Assembly (NCBI GenBank): GCA_029781045.1
Contig: JAKOXL010000007.1
Span: forward strand, 1 to 64,000
Direction of reading: 5' to 3'
Source of the DNA: Bacillota bacterium
GTDB lineage: Bacteria; Bacillota; UBA994; UBA5500
DNA: 64,000 nucleotides
Part shown: one piece after another, positions 15,133 through 22,649 of the stretch
How positions within the stretch are numbered: the first letter of the stretch is position 1
Layout of the letters: each line of letters begins with the position of its first letter
Made by a program: the position numbers and the translations under genes
The notes under the pieces: model-generated
The model's database searches: none
Seen by the model: the letters and a program-made list of their open reading frames with translations, nothing else
Told to the model about the DNA's origin: nothing

Positions 15133-17655
15133 ATGAACTGGTTTAAACGCAAGGTAGTAGCTACATCATCGCCTACAACAGAAGTTAAACCTGAATTAGG
15201 ACCAGGAGTTGACCTTTCTACCCAACCACTAAGGCAAGAAGAACTGACCCGCAGCGCACGGCGTCTTCGTACGGCCGTGGAGAAAACCATCAACAGCGCC
15301 GATTTGGTAGAACAGACAACCCATCAACTCATGGCTGTAATGCGCACTATTAGCCAGCAGGTGGAGGTTCAGCAAAGAGCCACTGAACAGGCGGCAGCCA
15401 TTATCAGTGAGCTGGGCGCTTTCAGTCAACAAGTTACGGCCTCGGTTAACGAAGTAGGAAACAGCAGTCAGGAAAGCGTGGCCGCCCTGACAGAGGGTAA
15501 AGAGGCCGTGCGCCGGTCCATTGAGTTCATCACCAGTATGCAAGAGACAGTTGCCGAGAATGCCGCCGCTGTTCAGCATCTGGTGGATCAGACAATGGGC
15601 ATAGAAAACTTTGTGGCTACCATCCGTGATATAGCCAGCCAGACCAATCTGCTAGCCCTCAATGCAGCCATAGAAGCCGCCAGAGCTGGCGCCGAAGGAC
15701 GTGGCTTCGCTGTCGTCGCCAATGAAGTAAAGAGCCTGGCAGAAACCAGCGCCGCATCGGCGGTACAGATTAGCCGTCTTTTGGAGAAGATCAAGCAGGA
15801 AGCAGCGTTGACCATCGAAACCATGCAAAACAGCATCAGCGCTGTAGAAGCCGGGTGTCGCAAGATTAACGAGACAGGAAAAGCCCTGGATGAGATCATG
15901 GGCACTGTGGCAGAAACGACAGCTATCGTGCAGGAGATTAGCCAGGCGGTTCTCCAGCAATCACAAAACAACGAGCGTTTGGTACAGGTAACGGAAGACA
16001 TGCGTGCCGTTCTGGAGAATGCCGCATTCTATATTGAAGCTGCAGCCTTCGAAACGGAGCAACAGCGGGCAGCCATGCAAACCCTCCTGCAAGTAACAGA
16101 GGACCTTAGGACTATTGAAGCCGAACTGGCAGCTGCCTTGCCTACCGCCGAACGGCTGGAGCCAGAAACCTACTTCTATGGATTGCCTCAGGATCCGGTC
16201 ACTCTCGACCCGGCCCGCTCAACCGATGGCAATGCCAATAATCTTATTAACCTTATCTTCTCTGGACTCCTTCGCTTAGATGAGGCTGGCAAGCCTCGCC
16301 CGGACATAGCCACCACTTGGCATCTGGAAGATGAGGGACGTACCTATACTTTCAAACTCCGCTCCAATGCCTACTTTCACACTGGGCGCCCAGTGGAGGC
16401 CAGTGATGTCAAATACACTCTGGAGCGACTGGCTGCGCCGTCAACCAATGCGGCCCACAAAGGGCTAGTACTTGGTATTGAAGGAGCCCTCGAGTTCAGT
16501 ACCGGCAAAGCCAGTGAAATCAGCGGTATCAGAATCCGAGGCCGAAATGAAATCTCCATAACCCTTTGTGAACCTAACCTCATGTTCCTCTATAACATGG
16601 CCCACATAGGTGCCAGTATCGTACCACGAGAGGTGGTAGAAAAGCTGGGGGCAGAGTTCGCTAGACGTCCGATAGGTGCTGGCGCCTTCGCCTTCCACAG
16701 CTGGATCCCTGGTCAAGAACTGATCCTTACGGCCCACGAAAAGTATCATGAAGGCCGACCGCACGTGGACAGGATTCATTGCCGTATCTACGCGGGCGCC
16801 GATGCTTTAGAAGCCGGGTTCCTACGAGGAGAAGTGGGACATGCCCGTTTGGACGGACGAGGCTATAACAAGGTTAAGCAAGACCCTATACTCGGACCTT
16901 TGTGTGCAAAAATCGAGCCGGTTGACACCCAGTATTGTGGTCTCATCTGCACCAAACCACCTTTTGATAACAAACTGGTGCGCCAAGCCGTCAACTACGC
17001 GGTTGATCGGGAGACCTACCTACAAGAAGTCTTAGAAGGACATGCGGTGCTCAGCGAAGGGCCTTTGCCGCCTTACCTGCTAGCTGGGCAGACCAACGGT
17101 GGCTATCGCTATGACCTTAATCGAGCCAGAGAACTGATGCGGGAAGCCGGTTACCCCAACGGTTATCCCCAGCCATTAATACTTCACGTGCGAGCCAATA
17201 ACGAAGAGCAGGCAAAACGCGCCGAATACATCGCTGCCGCCCTGGCCAAGATCGGGTTGCAAGTGGAGATTGTGGTTTTACCGTGGACCGAACTGGTCAA
17301 GCAGGAGAACATGGCCAAGTGTCACATGTTCCTAATGGGGGCTATCGGAGGACATGCCGAAGGCAAGCGCTATCTGGATCAGTGGTTCCACTCCCGCTTT
17401 ATCGGGGCCAGTAACTTTACGGGCTATAGCAATCCGGAGTTGGATAAATTGATCGATCAAGCAGAAGTTATCGCTAACCCAGAGAAACGCAGAGAAATGT
17501 ACATTAGAGCTCATCGTCTAGTTCAAGAAGATGCCCCTTGGCTGTTCCTCTTCCATCCAGTGTACTACATGGCCCGCCAACCCTATGTTAAGGGCCTGCG
17601 CTACAACGCTGGCGGCACCGTCTTTGTCCAGCATCTCTGGTTAAACAAGAGATAA
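15133..17655 (+). CDS. Soluble chemotaxis receptor domain fused to a family 5 solute-binding domain (paralog 2)
   Basis: 840 residues and collinear with the preceding gene throughout, including the near-identical MCP tip (about 165-205) and the SBP_bac_5 domain from about 345. It again lacks a signal peptide and transmembrane helices. The variable parts are the first 50 residues and the ligand-domain surface, as expected of duplicates that diverged in ligand specificity. The glutamate/glutamine-rich helices flanking the tip could hold methylation sites. Start ATG has an ATAGGAGGAGTG ribosome site. It ends 12 bases before a strong terminator, so the two paralogs form a two-gene operon. No che genes or peptide permease genes lie next to them. 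Confidence 0.88.
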   Translation: MNWFKRKVVATSSPTTEVKPELGPGVDLSTQPLRQEELTRSARRLRTAVEKTINSADLVEQTTHQLMAVMRTISQQVEVQQRATEQAAAIISELGAFSQQVTASVNEVGNSSQESVAALTEGKEAVRRSIEFITSMQETVAENAAAVQHLVDQTMGIENFVATIRDIASQTNLLALNAAIEAARAGAEGRGFAVVANEVKSLAETSAASAVQISRLLEKIKQEAALTIETMQNSISAVEAGCRKINETGKALDEIMGTVAETTAIVQEISQAVLQQSQNNERLVQVTEDMRAVLENAAFYIEAAAFETEQQRAAMQTLLQVTEDLRTIEAELAAALPTAERLEPETYFYGLPQDPVTLDPARSTDGNANNLINLIFSGLLRLDEAGKPRPDIATTWHLEDEGRTYTFKLRSNAYFHTGRPVEASDVKYTLERLAAPSTNAAHKGLVLGIEGALEFSTGKASEISGIRIRGRNEISITLCEPNLMFLYNMAHIGASIVPREVVEKLGAEFARRPIGAGAFAFHSWIPGQELILTAHEKYHEGRPHVDRIHCRIYAGADALEAGFLRGEVGHARLDGRGYNKVKQDPILGPLCAKIEPVDTQYCGLICTKPPFDNKLVRQAVNYAVDRETYLQEVLEGHAVLSEGPLPPYLLAGQTNGGYRYDLNRARELMREAGYPNGYPQPLILHVRANNEEQAKRAEYIAAALAKIGLQVEIVVLPWTELVKQENMAKCHMFLMGAIGGHAEGKRYLDQWFHSRFIGASNFTGYSNPELDKLIDQAEVIANPEKRREMYIRAHRLVQEDAPWLFLFHPVYYMARQPYVKGLRYNAGGTVFVQHLWLNKR

Positions 17656-17666
17656 CCTCCAACACA

Positions 17667-17702
17667 AAAAACACCTACCGCGACAACGGTAGGTGTTTTT
17701 TA
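17667..17702 (+). terminator. Terminator of the MCP-fusion operon
   Basis: The stem ACACCTACCG / CGGTAGGTGT with loop CGACAA is flanked by As and followed by TTTTTT, a textbook intrinsic terminator right after the second fusion gene. It is almost symmetrical and may also stop rnpB transcription from the other side. Confidence 0.9.
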
Positions 17703-17713
17703 AAATATGAGGC

Positions 17714-18079
17714 AAACTTCATAAGTGAATCTATAAGCCGAGTTCTGTACCTCTTGCGAGGCGGCAATCATCTATCTGGGATGTTGGTTACCCAACACCT
17801 CTAGCGACCAACCCGGAAGAGCGGACGAGCAGCCCTTAATTCTTCCCTATTTGGTCTTGCTCCGAGTGGGGTTTACCTAGCCAACCAGTCACCTGGTTGC
17901 TGGTGAGCTCTTACCTCACCATTCCACCCTTACCAGTAAGAAATACTGGCGGTATATTTCTGTGGCACTTTCCTTCAGGTCACCCTGACTGGACGTTATC
18001 CAGCACTCTGCTCTATGGAGCTCGGACTTTCCTCGAATCGCTACGCGATCCGCGATTGCCCGATTCACTTATGAAGTTT
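17714..18079 (-). ncRNA. rnpB: RNase P RNA, bacterial class A
   Basis: Read on the minus strand it has the universal RNase P RNA blocks: GAGGAAAGTCCGAGCTCC near the 5' end, ACAGAAATATACCGCC, GGTAAGGGTGGAA, GGTAAACCCCAC, AGATAGATGATTGCCGCC, and the 3' ACAGAACTCGGCTTATAG. The ends were set by an 18-base-pair perfect P1 helix (GATTCACTTATGAAGTTT at 18062-18079 with its complement at 17714-17731). It is the catalytic RNA that trims tRNA 5' leaders. The extended P1 is longer than usual. Confidence 0.96.
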
Positions 18080-18100
18080 CTTTATCTGTCTCAGACAGTT

Positions 18101-18129
18101 ATTATACAATCCTTTTTAACTCAGGTCAA
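18101..18129 (-). promoter_or_regulatory. rnpB promoter
   Basis: On the minus strand TTGACC (18124-18129) is followed after 17 bases by TATAAT (18101-18106), about 20 bases before the RNA 5' end. This is near consensus. Confidence 0.85.
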
Positions 18130-18140
18130 CGAAACTACTT

Positions 18141-18166
18141 CCTAAAATAACTGGCAAGACAGCCAG
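18141..18166 (-). terminator. Terminator downstream of trmK
   Basis: On the minus strand CTGGC pairs with GCCAG across a 6-base loop (18151-18166), followed by TTATTTTAGG. It lies just after the trmK stop and before the rnpB promoter. Confidence 0.6.
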
Positions 18167-18171
18167 AAAAA

Positions 18172-18861
18172 TCAAGTCAACAAAGCTTCCAGATCTTCAA
18201 TCTCTTGCACAAGCCGCTGCCGCTTGGCGGCGGCCGCATCACTGGTGGAGTTAGCCAACTGCGACACCACGTGTTGACGCTCGGCAATGGCGGAGCGTAT
18301 CCGTGGAGCGAAATACGGCGGGCGCTTTTGCAGTAGAACGGGGCCGATTTCCGCCTGCAGCGGAGTTAACGGTAGCATCTGACCCGGTTCCGCGACAATT
18401 ATCTCATAGATGATATCGTTCTCTGCCACCAGCGCCTCATCCACTATTTGCCAAGAATGGTCCGCCAGCCAATGGCGCACTTGCGCGCCGCCTACGTTGG
18501 GCTGCAGAATCAACCTCTGCACGCTGGCTAACACAGCCGGATTCGACTGCAAGATTTCAATTATAGTGGTGCCACCCAGGCCAGCGATCACCACCGTATC
18601 AACTTCCCCTGGCTGCAGAACAGTCAACCCAGCGCCCTCGCGCACCTGCATTTGCCCAGCCACGGCAGCCGCCCGCGCCGTCTGTCTTGCCCGCTCCGCT
18701 GGCTCCCGGTTCAGCTCTCCAGCTATAGCCAGCTCAATTCTGCCATTTTGCAACAGCCAAGCGGTCAAATAACCATGATCACTGCCGATGTCGGCCAAGC
18801 GAGCACCCATTGGCACAAAACTGGCCACTTGACGTAAGCGCTGCCCTAGGCTTATCCGCAT
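18172..18861 (-). CDS. trmK: tRNA (adenine22-N1)-methyltransferase TrmK
   Basis: 229 residues of the TrmK/YqfN family, which methylates A22 in the D arm of tRNA using S-adenosylmethionine. Motif I is ADIGSDHGYL (23-32), followed by AIAGELNREPAERAR for the ribose-binding acidic residue. The conserved IAGLGGTTI then PNVGGAQVRHWL segments belong to the family, and a coiled C-terminal region follows. I prefer ATG 18861 to the in-frame GTG 18870, because CAGGTGA then falls 5 bases upstream. In Bacillus trmK sits next to rpoD (sigA); here it is detached and lies between rnpB and an amidohydrolase. Confidence 0.92.
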   Translation of the reverse strand: MRISLGQRLRQVASFVPMGARLADIGSDHGYLTAWLLQNGRIELAIAGELNREPAERARQTARAAAVAGQMQVREGAGLTVLQPGEVDTVVIAGLGGTTIIEILQSNPAVLASVQRLILQPNVGGAQVRHWLADHSWQIVDEALVAENDIIYEIIVAEPGQMLPLTPLQAEIGPVLLQKRPPYFAPRIRSAIAERQHVVSQLANSTSDAAAAKRQRLVQEIEDLEALLT

Positions 18862-18887
18862 ATTGATCACCTGCTGGTAGCCAACTT

Positions 18888-20492
18888 CTAATAGCGGCGC
18901 CGGCCACCCACATAGGTTGCCTTTACCCGAATCTGAGCGATATGCTGCGGTTCAACCGTCATGGGATCTTGGTCGAGAACAACGCAATCGGCCAGCTTTC
19001 CCACCGAAATAGAACCGAGCAATTCCTCTTTAAAAGAACAATAGGCTGGGCCTAGAGTAAATAGCTCCAAGGCTTCCTGCAGCGTCAGCTTCTCCTGTGG
19101 CAACCAACCGCCTTCTGGGTAGCCGTTCATATCTTGTCGCGTAACGGCCTGCTGAATACCAACCAGCGGATTACATGTTTCAACGGGACAGTCGGAACCG
19201 CCAGCGGTAGGAATTCCCATTTCCCGCATGGTGCGCCAGGCGTATGTCGTCTGCATACGTTCTTTGCCGATACGCTGCTCAACAATATGCATATCCGTAC
19301 CTAAGAAACCAGGTTGAATGTCGCACACAACTCCCAAGTCAAGACAGCGCTGTAGGATTTCGGGGGTGGTAATCTGCGCATGAATAATGCGGGGCCTTGC
19401 GTCGGGACGAGGATTTCGTTCTAATGCTAACTGAAAAGCATTCAACAGCATTTCCATAGCTCGGTCACCAATAGCATGACCAGACATCTGCATGCCTAAG
19501 TCATGGGCTTTGACCAGAATACGGTTGATGGTCTCTTGATCCAGCACTTCCACGCCGCTGGTGGTTGGGTCATCCGCATAGGGTTCTTTTAAGGCCGCAG
19601 TACGTCCACCGAGGGAACCATCGGTCATCACCTTGACAGGGCCATAGTCCACCGTATGAGGGGGAAAACTGAACTGTTCCTTGACGCGTAGGAACTCATC
19701 CAGCTGGTCAGGAGTGTATAGCCGGATCTGCAGGGATACGCGAATGGGCAGACGATCTTCCTCCACCAACTCCCGGTAAGCCTGCAGCACTTCGGCAAAA
19801 TGACCGGCCAGATCGTCGCTGTGTACGCTAGTTAGTCCCAAGCTTACTGCGTGTTGGGTTGCCAACGCCAGCATACGTTTGTAATCTGCTACGGTAGGTT
19901 TCGGAGCCAAGCGGCGTACCAAACCGATGGCGCTTTCCCGCAAGACTCCGGTCGGAACCCCGCTAGCATCCACATCAATCTGACCGCCTTGGGGCTGTTG
20001 CGGGTGAGCTCCAATACCCGCCAACTCCAGGGCCTTACTGTTAGCAACAGCTATATGCCCACAGGTACGCGTAAAAAGAATGGGTATTCCCGTAGAAATC
20101 TGGTCCAAGTCACTTCGAGTGGGCATAGCTCGGTTAGTAAATTTGTCGTGATTAAAGCCCCATCCAGCTATCCAAGACCGTTGAGGATTATTGGCCAAGA
20201 ACTCTTGCCCCAGACGAACCAGATCCTGCTGACTGCGAGCTGATGTTAAATCGACCGTTTCCATGCCCGCTCCCAAGTTGACCAGATGCATATGGCTATC
20301 TGCCAAGCCAGGGACAACCGTTTGTCCCTCCAGATCAATGACTTGCGTATCTGGCCCTTGTAGGGCCAGGATTTCCTCATTGGATCCTACAGCCACGAAG
20401 CGCCCTCCTGCCATGGCCAAAGCTTGAGCCCGAGGCCGACTTGCCTCCATGGTTATAATGTTTCCGTTAAACAGAATCGTTTCAACCTGCAT
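18888..20492 (-). CDS. Amidohydrolase (YtcJ-like, metal-dependent)
   Basis: 534 residues of the amidohydrolase superfamily (Amidohydro_3). The N-terminal beta-sandwich leads to VVPGLADSHMHL with the metal-binding H67-x-H69. Later motifs include a SGHAIGDRAM-like segment, IIHAQI and the GGSDCPVE aspartate region near the C-terminal third. A closing LGSISVGKLADCVVLDQDP segment forms the second half of the sandwich. Such enzymes hydrolyse amide or related bonds in exocyclic or N-substituted compounds; the substrate is unknown. The ATG has a TAGGAGG ribosome site. It is 26 bases upstream of trmK and probably co-transcribed, without an obvious functional link. Confidence 0.85.
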   Translation of the reverse strand: MQVETILFNGNIITMEASRPRAQALAMAGGRFVAVGSNEEILALQGPDTQVIDLEGQTVVPGLADSHMHLVNLGAGMETVDLTSARSQQDLVRLGQEFLANNPQRSWIAGWGFNHDKFTNRAMPTRSDLDQISTGIPILFTRTCGHIAVANSKALELAGIGAHPQQPQGGQIDVDASGVPTGVLRESAIGLVRRLAPKPTVADYKRMLALATQHAVSLGLTSVHSDDLAGHFAEVLQAYRELVEEDRLPIRVSLQIRLYTPDQLDEFLRVKEQFSFPPHTVDYGPVKVMTDGSLGGRTAALKEPYADDPTTSGVEVLDQETINRILVKAHDLGMQMSGHAIGDRAMEMLLNAFQLALERNPRPDARPRIIHAQITTPEILQRCLDLGVVCDIQPGFLGTDMHIVEQRIGKERMQTTYAWRTMREMGIPTAGGSDCPVETCNPLVGIQQAVTRQDMNGYPEGGWLPQEKLTLQEALELFTLGPAYCSFKEELLGSISVGKLADCVVLDQDPMTVEPQHIAQIRVKATYVGGRRRY

Positions 20493-20599
20493 TCCATAAT
20501 CCTCCTATCTAATCCCCTTAACAAACACCACAGTTTAAACTCAGGATAGCATAATCTGCCGAGTTTCCATAGCAGGTCTTCTCCTCCTAATCTCCCATT

Positions 20600-20628
20600 T
20601 TGACGTAGCAGAGCAATAAACGTATAAT
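20600..20628 (+). promoter_or_regulatory. Promoter of the LtaS-like gene
   Basis: TTGACG (20600-20605), 17 bases, TATAAT (20623-20628); the start codon lies about 50 bases downstream. A strong sigma-A match. Confidence 0.85.
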
Positions 20629-20678
20629 AGGGCCGTACGCATACAACTAGCTGGAAAGACATGAGAGGTGGGGTTCTA

Positions 20679-22556
20679 ATGACCCGATGGCGCGCTTCCT
20701 TGCTGGACATCTTCAGCGTGCTCATATATGGTGCCATTCTATTGCTCAAGACCTATTGCGTAAAGTACTCCCTAGTAGGTTTGGCGCCTTTGCACCGCAG
20801 TTTCTGGTTAGGTACCTTAGGGGCTGCCTTGGTGCTCACGGCTTTTCTCCTATTGTTCAAGCAGCGGACTCGTTTCCGCGTGTTTGTAGTGGTCAACTTT
20901 GTGGTTTCAATAATACTGGTGGCCGACGTGGTCTACGGCCGCTATTTTAGTGATGTGGTTTCCATTGCGTTACTTAGGCAAGCCAAGCTGGCCACGGGCG
21001 TACAAGATAGCGTATTAGCTCTATTGCGTTTAGGAGATCTGGCCTACTTTGCCGACCTAGTCATCCTTATCCCCGCCCTGTGGGCCGCCAGAGGCAAAAG
21101 CAAGAGTACAGCCGGTTTGAACTTGGTTGCTCGCCTCGCCGTTTTCTGCCTGCTAGTGCTCCTGGGGACCAATCTTGCTGAGGCTAGTGTCGCCAGCCTG
21201 CAAGAACGGCAGCCCGGCCTAATCCGAGCCTTTTGGGACAAGAGGGTAATCGCCAATAATATAGGCACCCTCAACTTCCACGCCATCGATTGTTGGCGCT
21301 TTATCCAAAAACGGGTGGTCACCAAACCGCTACCGCAAGGTGAGAAGACCTTGCTGGCTGACTGGTTCGCCCGGCAGAATCAGGTCCCAAAGAGCAAGCG
21401 CTTTCATAAGGCTATGGAAGGCCTGAATCTAATCATGGTGCAGCTAGAAGCGTTTCAGGGCTTTCTCCTTGATCTCAAAATCAACGGGCAAGAGGTAACA
21501 CCCAACCTAAATCGGTTGGCAAAGCAAAGCTTAACGTTTACCAACGCCTATTATCAGACGGCGATGGGCGGCACTTCCGATGCCGAGTTCTTGGCCAATG
21601 TCTCCCTTTTCCCCGCGAAAGACGGTACCGCCTACTATGAGTACTCGGCTAACACCTTCTACTCATTGCCAATAGCTGCCAAGGAAAAGGGCTATAGTAC
21701 GGCAGTCATGCATGCCTTCCGGCCTGGGTTCTGGAACCGTACTTCCATGTACAAGACTCTAGGGTTTGACGTGTATCTGAACCAGGAGGATTTTGAGCAA
21801 GATGATACTTTTGGCATGGGGCTAGCTGACCACTCCTTCTATCGGCAAGCTGTAGCCAAAATGAGAACTATGTCGCAACCCTTTTACACTTTTCTTATTT
21901 CGTTAAGTAGCCATTTTCCCTTTACTGACCCTAGCAAGAGTCTAAGGGACCGTTTAGACGTGGGTCCGTTTGCCGACACGCTACTGGGCAACTATCTTCT
22001 AAACGCCCACTTCGCCGATGAAGCGATCGGCATCTTAATCGATGAGTTGAAGGCAGCTGGCTTATGGGATAACTCGGTTGTGGTATTCTACGGCGATCAT
22101 CATGCCATCCCTGAGAGTCAGAGCCATTTACTGGGCCAATTGCTGCTGGGCAAGGAAGAGCTAAGTGCTGTAGAATGGCAGCAGATGCAAAAGATAGTAA
22201 TGCTAATGCATTTTCCGGGAGAAGAGTTAAGAGGTGAAAACTCACTGGCCGCTGGGCAAATTGACCTCTTCCCCACTTTAGCCAACTTGTTGGGGTTTGC
22301 TCACCCCTATGCCCTGGGACAAGACTTACTAAACACCAACTCCGGCTTCGTCTGTTTCCGCAACGGATCATGGCTGAACGAGGATGTTATCTATTTCCGT
22401 AACAGGAATGAAGTTGTCAGCCTACAGTCGGGAGAAACTCTACCTACCACGGATTACGAAGATATGCTGATGCGAGCAGAAGAATGCATACGCATATCCG
22501 ATGTTACATTGGAACACAATCTGATACGCATATGGAAAACCGGGGCTAAAGAATAA
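20679..22556 (+). CDS. LtaS-family membrane sulfatase (phosphoglycerol transferase type)
   Basis: 625 residues. Five or so N-terminal membrane helices (to about residue 165) are followed by an extracellular sulfatase-fold domain. Metal-site residues match lipoteichoic acid synthase: E257 in QLEAF, the nucleophile T299 in GGTSDAEF, and YGDHH near residue 475. Staphylococcal LtaS uses E255 and T300, so spacing is conserved. It probably transfers glycerol phosphate from phosphatidylglycerol to a glycolipid or other acceptor at the outer membrane face. ATG 20679 has AGGTGGGG 6 bases upstream; ATG 20661 lacks a site. A YfnI/YqgS/YvgJ-like variant role, including a primase, is possible. Confidence 0.88.
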   Translation: MTRWRASLLDIFSVLIYGAILLLKTYCVKYSLVGLAPLHRSFWLGTLGAALVLTAFLLLFKQRTRFRVFVVVNFVVSIILVADVVYGRYFSDVVSIALLRQAKLATGVQDSVLALLRLGDLAYFADLVILIPALWAARGKSKSTAGLNLVARLAVFCLLVLLGTNLAEASVASLQERQPGLIRAFWDKRVIANNIGTLNFHAIDCWRFIQKRVVTKPLPQGEKTLLADWFARQNQVPKSKRFHKAMEGLNLIMVQLEAFQGFLLDLKINGQEVTPNLNRLAKQSLTFTNAYYQTAMGGTSDAEFLANVSLFPAKDGTAYYEYSANTFYSLPIAAKEKGYSTAVMHAFRPGFWNRTSMYKTLGFDVYLNQEDFEQDDTFGMGLADHSFYRQAVAKMRTMSQPFYTFLISLSSHFPFTDPSKSLRDRLDVGPFADTLLGNYLLNAHFADEAIGILIDELKAAGLWDNSVVVFYGDHHAIPESQSHLLGQLLLGKEELSAVEWQQMQKIVMLMHFPGEELRGENSLAAGQIDLFPTLANLLGFAHPYALGQDLLNTNSGFVCFRNGSWLNEDVIYFRNRNEVVSLQSGETLPTTDYEDMLMRAEECIRISDVTLEHNLIRIWKTGAKE

Positions 22557-22571
22557 GGCCCCAGTTTTTTT
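22542..22571 (+). terminator. Terminator overlapping the LtaS-like stop codon
   Basis: GGGGC (22542-22546) pairs with GCCCC (22558-22562), followed by seven Ts. The stem begins inside the coding region and spans the stop codon. Confidence 0.7.
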
Positions 22572-22649
22572 GCGAGCAGGGAACATTTTACCTCCAACCG
22601 CGTCTTATCTAATGTAATAGAAATGTAACTTTGCAAGGAGGTCTAGAAG

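Noticed and set aside
17897-18145. 82-residue plus-strand frame
   Set aside because: It is antisense to RNase P RNA, whose conserved blocks and P1 helix explain the region.
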